Source of the DNA: Juglans regia
Lineage: Eukaryota; Streptophyta; Magnoliopsida; Fagales; Juglandaceae
NCBI RefSeq assembly: GCF_001411555.2
Contig: NC_049916.1
Span: 11,869,945 to 11,933,944, forward strand
Direction: 5' to 3'
Length of the DNA stretch: 64,000 nt
Within the stretch, counting starts at the first letter, position 1; every line of letters starts with the position of its first letter. The notes below the pieces were generated by a model that did not search any database, had not been told where the DNA came from, and saw only the letters and a program-made list of their open reading frames with translations. The position numbers and the translations under genes are program-made. Positions 1-12,514 of the stretch are shown here, piece by piece.

Positions 1-1991
1 CTACTGCTCTAAAAATAGGGTACTCCCACAACTAGAAACCACCACCACCACATCTCGGGAGAGCCACCGCACGCCGCCAACCCCTTCACGCCTTACCCCT
101 CCACGCGTGCCTCGGTTTCCCTTGGGTAAGCCCCTGCCACTGCATGCTTGGTGTAATTCTCGTGTGTTTGTTCATCTAGATTTGTTCCTATAAGTTATAT
201 ACGTACATAATATTTATATACATATATATGTTATATATGGAAATTGTTAACTTAATAGTTGAGCGCTAATACCAGTTTACCCTTAGTGTATTTTCCCATA
301 TATATGTTTTCAGATCAGAGGTCTTTTTGGGTTATGTTTAAATGGATTTTGTTTTAAGTCTCATAAAATATTATTTTGTGTAGATAATATTTTAATAATA
401 TTGTTAACTAAAGGAAGTAAACCTATTTTTAAGAGATAAGTTTTTCACGACATATTTTATAAGATTTTTGAAGTAGTCATAGTATTCTATTAATTTATAA
501 TACGTTGTTGGTATTTTAGATATTTTAAATATTATTTTTTATTGAGTCTTGTAATTATCTTAATACTTGTTCGATTAAATTTCTTATTCGGTACGAATTC
601 GATTTAAGTGGATATTGATGGTTTTAGAAAATGATGGTATTTTAGGAATTATGAGAATTTTAGGTTTTGAGGATTTAAAGTAGGTTCTTTTAGCATGTTA
701 GGTTTAAATATCGAAATACGTAGTTCATTGGAAATTTACGGGAATTATGTAATTTTTATAGGTGACGATTAATATTTGTTCGGCATTGTTGAGGAATTTT
801 TTTGAAAGACTAAGGAGTCCAAATAAGCGGTGTTCCTATGCTAGGCTTTACACGAATTATTGAGATTGAGGTTGACTTTCTGAAAACTTTACATATTTTG
901 TCATGAAATGAAAACTTGAAAAAAAAAAAAAAAAAAAAACTAACATCAGTCACTTATTTGCAATACTCATGAAATCTGTATGAAAAATGGAAAATATTTT
1001 TCGACATGCATTGTGTAGACATGAGTTAAATTTTGTTATGATGTCTCTAAAATCTGAAAAAGAGCGATATTTGATAATTCTGAAAATTGTGCATTTATTT
1101 AGAAAGACGCTTCGACTTGTGTTTTCAGTATGTAAGAATGACCTGGTTATGTTTTGGTACTATGTTTTGTTTTGATATGGCATCTGAAAACCGTTGGCAT
1201 GGTGTACTAATTTTGTATCTGACTCTGTCTCTGCTCTGCTCTGTTATGCTCTGCTCTGTTTAGATTGGTACCAACTTCTCTGTCTCTGAGTGCACCCACT
1301 TTGGAAACAAAGTGGTTTTATTGTGGTCTTTCTTGTGTGCACACTCGAAGCTCCGAGAAGAATAAGAGAAAGATTTCACCTTTGTCTCTGCCCAGTTTGG
1401 CCACTGTGGTTTGCACAACCCTAACACAGGGGTGAAACATGGTCTCTACTCTGTGAGATGCTTTGTTTTGATGTGAAAATGATGCTCAGGTTTTGTTGTG
1501 CCAAAGTACTATGGGTTTTACTTGTCTTAAAACCATCGTTCTGTTACTTTTAAAAACATGTTTTGTTCTGCATATTGTATGCTCACGTTTCCACGCTGGC
1601 ATATGTCCTCTGCTTACTGAGTTGTTGATAACTCACCCCCTTTATCTTCACAATATTTTCAGATGATTTTGGATTTTTCAGTTGAGGATCAAGACTATGA
1701 AGCATTAGGTGAGATGCCTTAAGAATAGTGGATTAAGAACCGAAAGTTTACGATGGGTATTGGTGAATTTTGTTAATTATATTGTTGAAATATGAGTTTA
1801 AGTGACATGTAGAGAAGTTGATATTTTTGGGGTTACTGTATTGAGGATTTGATATATGAGTTTGTGTAGTTAATTAAATTTGAAGTGTTTACGTTTTGAT
1901 TTAGAGTTTTTGGAAGTATATTAACAGTGTTGGAGTTGATTATCAAGTAACAAGAGTTAACTCTCCGGACCCTTGGGGACGGGGCGTTACA
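1..1991 (+). mobile_element. 3' portion of a Tekay-like gypsy LTR
   Basis: No coding capacity is seen. The stretch ends at GGGGCGTTACA, the usual end of plant Tekay/Del-type LTRs, and a motif near 1615-1665 (TGATAACTCACCCCC followed by a CAG) is also typical of those LTRs. Its left end lies outside the window. Immediately after 1991 an Athila-type gag reading frame resumes in mid-protein, so this LTR, or the element it belongs to, was inserted into the Athila gag. Whether it is a solo LTR or the 3' LTR of a full element cannot be decided here. Confidence 0.6.
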
Positions 1992-2650
1992 CTGGCTTCA
2001 AGTACATACATTTTACAATGGTTTGGGACCAACAAATCTATCTATGGTTGATGCAGCTGCAAGAGGAGCATTAATGAGTAAGACCCATGAAGTCGCATAT
2101 GAACTTTTGGAAGAGTTGGCATCTAACAACTATTAGTGGGCCGCAGAGAGAGCAATGCCAAAGAAGGTGGCCATCGTCGTTGAGTTTGACTCTATGTCTG
2201 TAATTGTGGCCCAGTTGGCAAACCTATCCAAACAATTAGGTCAAATGAACGTTAATGCTATTCAAACTAATGTTGTTTGTGATCATTGCATAGGAAATCA
2301 TTCAAGTGTAGATTGTCAAGTGGGGAATCATTTTGCCCATCAATTTATGAAGAAGCCCATTACGTGTCCAATTTCCAACGTCAAAACAATCCTTATTTAA
2401 ACACATTCAATCCCAGATGGTGAAATCACCCAACTTTTCATGGAGCAATAACCAAGTGCCAGTTAGACCACCTCAACAGTATCCACAGTAAGAGAAGAAG
2501 CCAACACTTGAAGATATGATTATGCAGTACATGCAAAACAACTTGGCTTCAATCCGCAATCTTGAGGAACAAATCGATCAGCTCTCACACATGCTTACCG
2601 AGAGGATAGAAGGGACTTTACTGACCGAGAGGGTGAACATATGACCAGCC
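1992..2650 (+). pseudogene. Athila-like gypsy gag fragment
   Basis: Gag forms the virus-like particle of LTR retrotransposons. The frame reads TFYNGLGPTNLSMVDAAARG and then AYELLEELASNNY, a gag core pattern of Athila-type elements. It is followed by a degenerate zinc-knuckle-like CDHC..H stretch near 2280 and by NHPNFSWSNNQ near 2425, another Athila hallmark. Stop codons break it (TAG after ASNNY near 2133, others from 2398). The N-terminal part is missing because the upstream LTR interrupts it. It cannot make a functional Gag. Confidence 0.7.
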
Positions 2651-3345
2651 GCAAACATTAAATACCGAGTGAGATGTAGAAGTTGCCAAAAACATGGAGT
2701 CTGAGATGAAGGAACCTGAGTCCAAGGTGAAAGAAGCAAAGCAGGATGCGACCAACCAGCAAGCTAAGAAGATTAAAGAGAATAAAGGGGTTGCAAAATT
2801 TATGATCCACCAATTCATTTTTTGCAAAGATTAAGAAAAAATGAGATTGATAATCAGTTCTCTAAATTTCTAAATATATTTAAGCAACTGCATATTAATA
2901 TTCCTCTCATAGAAGGTTTAGAACAAATGCCTAAATATGCAAGTTTTTTTAAGGATATGTTATCAAACAAGCGGAAGTTGGAGGAGCATGAGACTGTAAT
3001 GCTGACTGAGGAGAGCAGTGCAATTTTACAAAAGAAAAGTCATCCACCATCTTTCTACAGTTGGCGGACAAATATATTAAATACCCGAGAGGACTCATTG
3101 AGGACGTACTGGTGAAAGTTGATAAGTTCATCTTCCCGGCCGACTTCATTGTACTCGATATGGAGGAGGACGAGGAGATCCCTTTGATACTGGGCCGACC
3201 TTTCCTTGTGATGGGGAGAACCTTAATTGATGTCTAGCGAGGGAAACTCATTTTGAGGGTCGGTGAGGAGCAAGTCACTTTTGACGTATTTAAATCTACG
3301 AAATTTCCCTCCGAGGTACATTCTTGTTTTAAATAAGCAACCAAG
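2651..3345 (+). pseudogene. Athila-like gag C-terminus and protease remnant
   Basis: From 2830 the frame reads as the Athila segment just before protease (QFSKFLNIFKQLHINIPL, then KRKLEEHE and SSAILQKK). Near 3050 it jumps, with a frame change, into the end of the aspartic protease (LQLADKYIKYPRGLIEDVLV, then IPLILGRPFLVMGRTLID, which ends in a stop). The part that should carry the catalytic D-(S/L)-G-A motif is absent, so an internal deletion has removed the protease active site. Inactive relic. Confidence 0.65.
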
Positions 3346-3906
3346 ACGTGGTCATGGCCGATGAGACTTATGGAGCTGAATTTCCAAACCTACCACTTGA
3401 GGTATGTCTTACTCACTCTACATCTATTGAATCTGAAGATGAAGAGGTTAGGGAGTGTCAGCGATATTTGGAAGCCACAACATCCATTTCTCCTTCAATA
3501 AAACCAAAAATAGAAGAGCTAAACTCATCTTGGCCGACATCTCCAAGTAAGGAACCACCCAAGCTTGAACTCAAACTGCTTCTATCAAATTTAAGGTACT
3601 CTTTCTTAGGCCAAGACTATACTTTTCCAGTTATTATTAATAATTCCTTGAGTGATGTAAAGGAAGAGAAGTTGTTGGAGTCTTACTGGAACACAAAATG
3701 CCTTGGGTTGGACCATCTCGGACATCAAAGGAATTAGTCCTTCAATTCGCATGCACAAGATTTTAATGGAGGATAGTTTTAAACCGATCTTCCAACCCCA
3801 GAGGAGATTGAATCCATCAATGCAAGAAGTGGTGCATAAAAAGGTATTGAAGCTTTTAGATGCCGAGATTATTTATCCAATGTCAGATAGTATGATTTTT
3901 ATGTGA
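3346..3906 (+). pseudogene. Athila-like pol fragment, reverse transcriptase N-terminus
   Basis: Two overlapping frames (3348-3737 and 3703-3906) read through the protease-RT linker into the first RT residues: LSNLRYSFLGQDYTFPVIIN, then GWTISDIKGISPSIRMHKI, then RRLNPSMQEVVHKKVLKLLD and AEIIYPMSDS. A frameshift lies between them near 3700. RT stops right after the DAEIIYPMSDS motif, before any catalytic aspartates, and non-coding AT-rich DNA follows. This looks like an internal deletion of pol rather than simple decay. Confidence 0.65.
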
Positions 3907-5700
3907 TTTTTATTACTCTTTTATTTATGAAAAGTGTCATTTTTCCTTCAATACTATTGATTTTATTTTATTTCTATATATTTTTCTTTATTTTCTTGGA
4001 TTTGCAGAAATGAGAAGATTTAGTGCGAAAGGGGAGCATTTTGGTACAAAAGAAGAGACTACGGATCTAGATCAATGAGAGGCAGCGGGATCTAAAGAAA
4101 GCCGAGGAGATTTAGGCCAGGAGACTCGCGACCAGAAGGCACTACCTGAAGGTGCGACCAGAATTCGTGACAAGAGTTAGGCGATAAGGAGATATTTTAC
4201 CTTCTGGGCGAGAAGACTTGTCGCAAGGCTCTGGGCGACTAGATTGGGCAACTAGTCTAAACAACCAACTTAAGTGACTAACCTAAACAACATCGTGGGC
4301 AACAACTAGCAAAGGTGAGTAGCTTTACTGCTCGGTAGGTTGGCAAGAGGAATCTTTCATCTCGGTCAGGAACCTTACATCTTGGCCATTGGGCAAGGAG
4401 ACCAGTTATATTCAGCACACATGGCATCTACCTGGTGGGACCCTTCAACTTTCCGCAATCAATCTGCTGACCACCAAATCCTCTCAAACTTTGTAAATCA
4501 AGCTACTTATTACTGAACCTTCCATTTTAGATAATTCTGTTGTTCTTGGGATATTTTTTTTATGTTAACATTTATCTTTAGAAACTATTTTTTGGATCTT
4601 TAAGCTAAATTGTAGTCGCATTTATCTTGTTTATGGATTTGAGTTTTGACATCTATTTAATCTCATCTTGTGGGATCAATAAAAAGGAGAGTCTGAGTTT
4701 TAGATTTCAATAGTCCAGAGTTTATCATTTAAGTTTCTTTCAAGAAGGCAAATCTAGAGGGCAGAGGCGAGAGCCGCATGCTTCATCAATCGACTCTAAC
4801 GAAGAACACTAGTTTTATTATTTTTATTTTCAATTTCATTATGAACTAATTTTATTTTTTAGAGTTTTGATGTAGTCTAGCATTGTACACACAATTTATA
4901 TTCAAAGTTATTTTAATTTTAGTATTTCCATGACTAAGTATTTATTCTCTGTTCTTAATGCTTACAATTTAATAGCTATTTATTGTTCGATCTATTGAAT
5001 TACAATAAGACCGAGAGGTGATTTGTGATTAAAGCTCTAGGATTAAGTACCATTAGTTGAGCGAAAGTAGAGATACTTTACCGCGATTAGTGTGATTTTC
5101 TAGAAAAATCCAAAGAACTTAATCAGTCTCCAATTAGTTAAATTCACCTAAAGATATGGAGTTATTAGTTGGAGATATTTTTGGTATTATTCGAGAGAAA
5201 ATATTGAATAGTTGAGGGATTTTTATTATCAACTTAGGATAATTGGAATTTTATAACAAGGAAGAATAAATTGTGTGGGATTTGCTAGGTGAAATCAAAC
5301 GCTCTAGATCTATTCTTATTATCTTTAAAATCTTTATTGTAATGCTATTTTCTTCAGTTTAATTTAGATAATCTATTCCTCAAATTTTGGTTTTCCAAAT
5401 AGTAATTAATTCAATCAATTTTAATATTCAATAGCATAATTATTCCATGTGGATTCGATATCTGTATTCTTTAAAATACTTTACTACTCATTACGATTCT
5501 GTGCACTAGCAGATATTTTTATGCGAACATCCGACATGATTGGGCCCTATGCTTTGTTTGTTGGGCTATATAACACTGTACAATAGCTTGCATCTGCCTC
5601 CATTGTGATTTCCAAAGAGAGTTTTTACTTGCCACGACCGAGAACTGTGATTAGTTTCCCTCCTATTGTTGGGCCGCTTCAGTCAGGTCAGGTAGTGCAA
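3907..5700 (+). mobile_element. non-coding remainder of the Athila-like element
   Basis: No protein-coding signal was found. The stretch runs from the truncated RT to the next insertion. Near 5450-5520 a phrase of the type TGGATTCGATATCTG ... ATTCTGTGCACTAGCAG resembles the LTR/leader motif of Athila and Tat elements, which suggests that about 4800-5520 is LTR-derived. I could not pair it with a second copy in the window, so LTR edges are not given. The last 180 bases (5521-5700) are unassigned. Confidence 0.4.
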
Positions 5701-5705
5701 AGTAG

Positions 5706-6248
5706 TGTTAGGAGGCTTCCAAGTGGGGGATCAATGGAGACGAAAGGAGGGAGCTTGAAGTTCTGATGGGGGCGATGGACTTGAGAGAAGTAGAAGAATG
5801 TAGAAGAAAGGAGAGGTATCGAGGGAGTAAAGCTTTATCAGTAGCCAAACGACATCGTTTGGTGAAGGGGAGGGAAACAACGTCTCTTGCTTGTAGAAGA
5901 GGAAACAGTTGCGTTTTGACCACTCCACTAAATGGCACAGTTTCAATTAATTGGTAATCTAGTTCTTTTAGTATTAAATGATGTAGTTTCATTTACATAT
6001 CCAGTCTGTTATAGCACAGGGTCATTTTAGTAATTGTCCTTAGAACTGTTAAAACCCACGTCTGAGGGGTTGTTGGAGATCATTCTGGAATCTTTTGAAT
6101 TGTAAGAACTTTTATGGAGGAATTTGGGTGACCTTGAATACACCCATACGTATGAATAAAGTGGCCTTTATCATCTTCATTCTCTGATTCTTCTACCATT
6201 ACTACCACTACACTATGAGCAAGTGAGGAACTAGTGAGATCCATAACA
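5706..6248 (+). repeat. chromovirus 5' LTR
   Basis: 543 bp, beginning TGTTAGGAGGCTTCC and ending CCATAACA. It aligns along its whole length with 11131-11656, with scattered substitutions and small indels. Short reading frames inside it on both strands have no recognisable product. Confidence 0.88.
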
Positions 6249-6250
6249 AG

Positions 6251-6264
6251 TGGTATCCTAGAGC
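6251..6264 (+). other. primer-binding site of the chromovirus
   Basis: TGGTATCCTAGAGC lies two bases after the 5' LTR. It resembles the plant initiator-methionine tRNA complement TGGTATCAGAGC, with a two-base difference in the middle. It fixes the element's orientation as plus. Confidence 0.75.
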
Positions 6265-6293
6265 TACCGATCCAAGCACCCTACCCAAACACC

Positions 6294-7376
6294 ATGGTTG
6301 ATAGCACCATATCAAAACAATAACAAGAAAACCATCGCCAAATAGCAATGCAGGAGGAGATCCAAGATCTGAAGGGCCAAATAGCTAACATCACATATAT
6401 GGTCCTAATGTTCTTTGAGAATCAACAGCAGGTAGCAATAGAGAACAACACCTTAAGCGTGATGGGGATATCCCTAACCGTAGAAGAACAAACAATAGAG
6501 GGGTTATATTAAAATTCCCACATTTTAGTGGTGATAACCCAACAGGTTGGGTATTCAAAGTCAATCAATAATTCAGCTATCATCAAACACAACCAGGCCA
6601 TCGTTTACTCATGGCTTCATATCATATGCAAGGTGAAGCACTTATCTGGTACCAGGATGCATGGGAAAACAGCCATTCGATACATTGGAGACTTTCACCC
6701 ATGCCCTCCAGCTTCAATTTGGTTGTACAGTTTACGACAACTCGATGGAGGCCTTGACACACTTGAAGCAAACTTCCACACTAGCAACATACAAGACCCA
6801 GTTCTAGGCCCTCTCTAACAGACTGAAAGGGTTGCCTAAGAACCACAAGCTCAGTTGTTTCATTAGTGGGCTTAAAAATGAGATTCGCCAACCCATACAA
6901 TGTTCAACCCAGTAAGTCTAAAAGCTGCATTTGGGTTGGCAAAAATCCAAGAAGAGTTTTTAATAAGCACTAAGAAATCTAGCAAACTAGTAGGGGAGAA
7001 AGGCACCTCACCTACCTCGGCCAGTGTACTCCAGGGAGGGCAAGATGGGCCTAGTAGATGGGTTAAGCCATAGTTCTAGCAAGAAAAGTCTGGTCAACTC
7101 AAATGGATGAAAAAAGGAGGAAAGGCCTTTGTTACCACTATGATGAAAAGTGGAATCCAACCCACATTTGCAAGACACCCAAACTTTATTTATTACAAGG
7201 TTGTGATGGTGAAAGAGGAAAGGGATTGCTGGAAACTAGTGAGGATATCAGCCAAGAAGATGATAGCAAGGTACTAGAGCCTGTGGCAGCAGATCCAGAA
7301 ATTTCCTTGAATGCATTGGCTAGGACTCCCAACTCAACCACCATGCGGCTTGTTGGGCAATTTCAGGAGAGCCTGT
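6294..7376 (+). pseudogene. chromovirus gag pseudogene
   Basis: The frame starts with ATG at 6294 and soon meets stops. A gag core is recognisable across three frames: a segment near 6515 corresponding to FSGDNPTGWV, FGCTVYDNS near 6715, and LSNRLKGLPKNHKLSCFISG near 6815. The C-terminal zinc knuckle is at about 7115-7180 (GLCYHYDEKWNPTHICK); its second cysteine has become tyrosine. Gag would coat the element RNA. At least three frameshifts and several stops make this non-functional. Confidence 0.75.
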
Positions 7377-8382
7377 GGTGACTTTAGTCGACTCGGGAAG
7401 CGCACACAGTTTTTTAGATCTAGCGGTGGCTAAGAAAACTAAGCTAAAAGTGGATCCCTCTACTCAGTTGACTGTAAGAGGGGCGAATGGAGAAGTGGTG
7501 AAAAGTGAAGGTTGAGGCAGTGAATGCCAAGATTCAAGGTAATAGGTTTACCCCTTCTTTTTACATTCTTAAATTGGGTGGGTAATGACTAGGCTCTTGG
7601 GGTAAATTGGTTGGCCACCTTGGGCCCTATAGTTTGGGACTTTGCCAACTCATCTGTGAAGTTTGTGGAGAAAGTAAAGGAAATATGTCCTTCAAGGCTT
7701 CAATGCCAGCCTCTAAGCCTAGAGGGCAGCAATAAAGCCATGTTAGCTTCCTTAAAAAAAAGTAGAGGGCTACTATTGCAAATAGAGCCGAGTAAAAAGG
7801 GCCAGCAGGAAGAGAAAATAAACCCAGATATTGAAAAGTTGTTGAGGGCTTTCAAGGGGTGTTTGAGTAGCCTCAAGGGCTACCACCCCGAAGAGCATGT
7901 GACCACAGGATAATCTTAAAGGAAGGTACCCAACCCATTTCTACACGACCCTATAGGTAACCTTACTATAAAAAATTTAGAAAAAAAAGTTGCTGAGTTG
8001 CTAAAAAATGGGATAGTGAGGCCCAGCTCCAGCCCATTTTCATCCCTGGTATTGCTGGTGCATAAGGCGGATGGGGGGTGGAGACTCTATGTCGACTATA
8101 GTACACTAAACCAAGAGACTATGATGGTTAGATTTCCCATCCCCATCATAGATGAGCTACTGGATGAGCTCGGGGGTACAATTGTGTTTTCAAAGTTGGA
8201 TCTCAGGTTGGGGTATCACTAAATAAGGGTGGTGCCCGACGACACTGCTAAAATAGCCATTTGAACTCATGAAAGCCACTATGAGTTCTTGGTGATGCCT
8301 TTTGGCCTCACCAATACACTTTCGACATTTCAAGGGCTGATGAACGATGTGTTCAGGCCCTTGTTGTGTAGATTTGTATTAG

Positions 8383-8406
8383 TTTTTTTTTTTTTTTTTT
8401 TTTTTT
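8383..8406 (+). repeat. T24 homopolymer at the RT catalytic site
   Basis: A run of 24 T lies between codons for RFVLV and (D)ILVYN, exactly where gypsy RT normally encodes FFDD or FADD. Expansion of a short T stretch in the two phenylalanine codons is the simplest origin. It would destroy the active site. Confidence 0.8.
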
Positions 8407-9939
8407 ACGACATCCTAGTGTACAACAAGAACTGGGAAGAACATTAGGGACACCTCACACAGGTCCTAAGGCTACTATAAGGTCACCAACTATTTTCAAA
8501 GCAATACAAGTTAAGATTTGGGGTTAGGGAACTTGAGTATTTGGGGCACATCATTTCAAAACAACGGGTTAAGGAGAATCCCTCTAAAATTAGTGCTATG
8601 TTCGAGTGACCTACTCCCAATAACCCTAAGGCTCTGAGGGCATTTTTGGGTAATGGGCTACAATAGAAAATTTATCAGAAGTTATGGACTACTAGCAGCC
8701 CCACTCATGGGTCTCCTCAAGCAAAATGGTTTTACATGGTCCACAGAAGCAGATCAGGCCTTTACTAAGCTAAAGCAAGTTGTTACAACACAACCAGTTC
8801 TCAAAATTCCTGATTTTACACTACCTTTCACCTTGGAATGTGATGCAAGTGGCATAGGTGTTGGGGTTGTCCTCATGTAATCTGGATATCCTATAGCTTA
8901 TCTAAGTAAAATGCTGAAGGGTCGGCCACTACTTCTATCTAATTATGAATGGGAGCTCCTAGTTGTAGTCACTACTTTTTAGAAATGGCATCGTTATCTA
9001 TTAGGACAGTCCTTTATTATAAGGACAAATCAGCAAGCACTAAAGTATTTTCTAGAATAAAGGGTCGGGACAGAGGCTCAGCACAAATGGTTTAGTAAAC
9101 TAATGGGGTACAAATTCAAAATAGATATAAAATAGGCAAGGAGAATAAGGTGGTTGATGCTCTATTGAGGAAAGCTGAAGAAAAGGGTGAGGCTAGAGGG
9201 TTGCTGGCCCGGATTACTTGTCCTTCACCAGATTGGGTGGCAGAATTAACACTAAGCTACCAACAATCCCAAGAGTTAACAAAATTGTTGGAGAAGCTTA
9301 AGAACAACCAAGAAACCCCAAAAGGGGTGTCCCTACAGCAAGGCCTGATCCTTAAGAAGGGGAGGATTGTAGTGGTTCCAGATTCTCCATTTAAGCTAAA
9401 GGTCATTGATTACATTCACACTGACCCAATGGCTGGTCACTCGAGGTACCTAAAGACCTATCAAAGGGATAAAAGGGATTTTTATTGGACAAGAATGAAG
9501 AAAGACATAACAAAATGGGTGAGGGAGTGTGACACTTGCCTGGCTACCGAGTATGAAACACTACCCCCTTCTAGTCTACTACAACCACTCCCGACACCCT
9601 AACAAGCATGGACAGATATATTCATGGACTTCATTGAGGGGGCCAAGATCCAGAGGCTATTTAGTGATTTTTGTTGTTGTTGATCAACTCACTAAATATG
9701 GGCACTTTATGCCCTTGGCTCACCCCACATAGTACAACAAGCAGGTCAAGTCTTTGTGGGGTTCGTGTTTAAGTTACATGGATTTCCTAATTCCATAATA
9801 TCTTATAGGGTTTCCCTGCTTTTGAGCTCATTTTGGAAGGGGATGTTTTCTCTCCAGGGGACTTCTCTCAATTTCAGTTCTGCCTACCATCCCCAAAGTG
9901 ATGAGCAAACTGAAGCATTGAACAAGGTGTTGGAGGGAT

Positions 9940-10387
9940 CAATGTTTTTAATTTCGTACCATACCGGCCGGTACGGCCGAAATTTTTCGTTTCGGCCGTC
10001 CGGCCGGTACAGGTACTATATATGTTCCGTACCGGCCAAAATACCGGCCGTACTGGACGGTACCGGCCGTTTCGGCCTAAATTTCGGCCTGTACAGGCCC
10101 ATATTTCAGCCTTTTTTTTTTTTTTTTCATTTTTTCAAATTACAAGTTCATTTTTTGACCCCCAATTTAGACTAGACTATTTATAATTTATATGTATGTA
10201 TGTATTTATATATAATTTATTCATATATAAACTATTATTTTAAAATATAATTGTTATATATATTTATATATATAATTTATTCATATATCGACTATCCCGA
10301 AACGGTACACGAAACGGTACCGGTACCAAAATATTTCGTTCCAGTGTCTTGACCGGTACGCCATCCGGTACGATATTCAAAACATTG
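9940..10387. mobile_element. hAT-like MITE nested in the chromovirus integrase
   Basis: 448 bp, bounded by CAATGTTTT and its complement AAAACATTG. The terminal inverted repeats extend to about 21 bp with two mismatches. A perfect 8-bp target duplication GGAGGGAT flanks it (9932-9939 and 10388-10395). An 8-bp duplication and CA...TG ends fit the hAT superfamily. The interior is unusually rich in short inverted copies of CCGGCCGGTACGG and GGTACCGG and has no coding capacity. Removing it restores the integrase reading order. Confidence 0.85.
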
Positions 10388-12229
10388 GGAGGGATACCTA
10401 AGGTGCTATGTGAGTCAAGAACCTAAGTGCTAGAGTCATAAGCTACCCTAGCTGACTGGTGGTACAACAGTGCCTACCACAATGTCACAAAGTTCACACC
10501 TTTCGAGGTCCTCTACTGGTACCCTCCACCGAGACTACTGGACTACATACCAGGAACTCCAAACAACATGAAAGTGTACCAACAACTAAGAAGCATATCA
10601 CAGATCCTAAATCTACTAAAGAAAAACCTCACAGCAGCCAAGAACAGAATGAAAATCTACGCAGATAAGAAAATAACTGAAAGAGAGTTTGAGGAAAGGG
10701 AGTGGGTGTACCTACGACTCCAGTAGTACGGTAAAAAAACAATGGCTGCACGGCGCAATCTAGAGTTGGCTCCTCACTTCTATGTACCCTTCAAGGTGGT
10801 CCAATGGCTGGATACAATGGCATTTCTCCTTGAACTGCCATCTTCATCATGGATCCACCTTGTGTTCCATGTTTCTTGCTTGAAGAAGAAACTAGGAACA
10901 CAGATCCAGGCACTGCCCTCTCTTCCACCAACCACTGACGATGGTGAGGTTTTGCCAGAACCTGAAGTCGTGATAGACCGTCACATGAAGTAGCAAGGAC
11001 CACGAGCCGTGACTAAGGTTTTAGTCTGATGGGTGTCGGCTCCCGAGGAAGAGAACAGTTGGGAAAACCTTTGGAAGCTGAGGGCTTTGTATCCACACCT
11101 TGTGGACAAGATCTTGTATGAATGGGAGGTTGTTAAGAGGCTTCCAAGTGGGGGTAAATGGAGACAAAAGGAGGGAGCTTGAACGCCTGATGGGGGCGAC
11201 CGAGTAGAGAGAAGTAGAAGAATGTAGAAGATAGAAGAGGCATCGAGGGAGAAGAGCTTTATCAGTAGCCCAACGACATCGTTTGGTAAAGGGGAGGGAA
11301 ACAACATCACTTGCTTGTAGAAGAGGAAACAGTTGTGTTTTGACAACTCCATTAAATGGCACAGTTTTAATTAATTAGTAACGTAGTTCTTTCAGTATTA
11401 AAACAATGTAGTTTCATTTACATATCCAGTTTGTTATACCACAAGGTCATTTAGTAATTGCCCTTAGAACTGTTAAAACCCACGCTTGAGGGGTTGTTGG
11501 GGATCATTTTGGAATCTTTTGAATTGTAAGAACTCTTATGGAGGAATTACTAAATGAGAATGAATACAGTAGCCTTTATCATCTTCATTCTCTGATTCTT
11601 CTACCATTACTACCATTACAGTGAGAGCAAGTAAGGAACTAGTGAGATCCATAACAAGTAGGTTTTGGTTGATGTAAATGAAGAGCTAGGACTATTCAGC
11701 CAGGTTTTGGGCCAGTACATGGGTTTCAAACCCAGCCTCGATTAGCCTGGGTATGAAACCTGGAACCAGGATGAATCTGGGTTGTTGAAACCTGAAAACT
11801 CGGGTTCTGGTAGGGTTGTAGGTAATTCTGTCCAAACTGGAAAAAATGCCGGACCAAAACGAATTATGGACCGGTCCTGAGCTCTACAAATTTTGGACCG
11901 GACCGAACCCTTATATATATTTTTTTCAAATATTTTGAATAATTTAATATATTATTTTTAATAGTATTATATAAGTTAATAATGTAATTTTCATCTAATT
12001 TATTATCGTTGACCATATAAAATAATATATGCTATCAATTAATAATAAATTGTAAATCATGTGATAATTTGTCATTATATGTCAATAGTTTATACATCAC
12101 ACATTCATACATACTCTACTATTTACACTTAATTAAAATAATTACGTAATTTTTTTTAAATACTTAAGTTGTAAGCAAGTATGAATAATCTATATACAAT
12201 GAAATTATTTGATAGCCAATAACATTTGC

Positions 12230-12425
12230 TTGAGCGAGATGTTGAGCGTGGCTCGAGCAAACACTGGGTTTGTATCTCGCAAGACCACATTGTCGTGCAA
12301 GACTCAAGCGAACTCACGGGTTGAGCTTTGCTCGAGCCCACTGTCAAGCGCACCTCGAGTGAACTCACGGTTAGAGCTTTGCTGAAGCACTAGGTCAAAC
12401 GACAGTTGAGCGAACTCACTATTTC
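12230..12425. repeat. degenerate tandem repeat, about 53-bp unit
   Basis: Phrases like GCGAACTCACGGGTTGAGC and TTTGCTCGAGC recur at roughly 53-bp spacing, in three to four diverged copies, within the hAT-like element. No coding meaning is seen. Confidence 0.5.
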
Positions 12426-12514
12426 TCAATCTTTCAGCTCCAAAACCAGTCTCCACCCCCCAACAATTAATAATTATGCATACTAAAGAGTAAAGTCTAA
12501 GTTAGTAAGTAGTA

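Larger units (their letters stand above)
7377..11100 (+). pseudogene. chromovirus pol pseudogene (PR-RT-RH-IN-chromodomain)
   Basis: Protease is seen at 7377 (VTLVDSGSAHSFLD, catalytic DSG). RT spans 7998-8450 ([28 protein letters not shown]); its catalytic region is spoiled by a 24-base T run. RNase H starts near 8820 (FTLECDASGIGVGVVL). Integrase has the zinc-binding H...H...CDTC at about 9415-9540 and a catalytic segment beginning DIFMDF near 9610. A nested MITE (9940-10387) cuts the integrase. The C-terminus has the HFYVPFKV patch and a chromodomain-like tail (GPRAVTKVLV, then PEENSWENL) at about 10990-11090. Multiple stops; dead. Confidence 0.8.
5706..11656 (+). mobile_element. decayed Ty3/gypsy chromovirus, complete with TSD
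   Basis: Both LTRs begin TGTTA and end TAACA. The element is flanked by a perfect 5-bp target duplication AGTAG (5701-5705 and 11657-11661). A primer-binding site follows the 5' LTR, and the purine-rich GGGAGG precedes the 3' LTR. Domain order is gag, protease, RT, RNase H, integrase and a chromodomain-like tail, which is the chromovirus arrangement. The size (about 5.5 kb without the nested MITE) and short LTRs would suit the Reina lineage. Many stops and frameshifts mean it is no longer autonomous. Confidence 0.88.
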
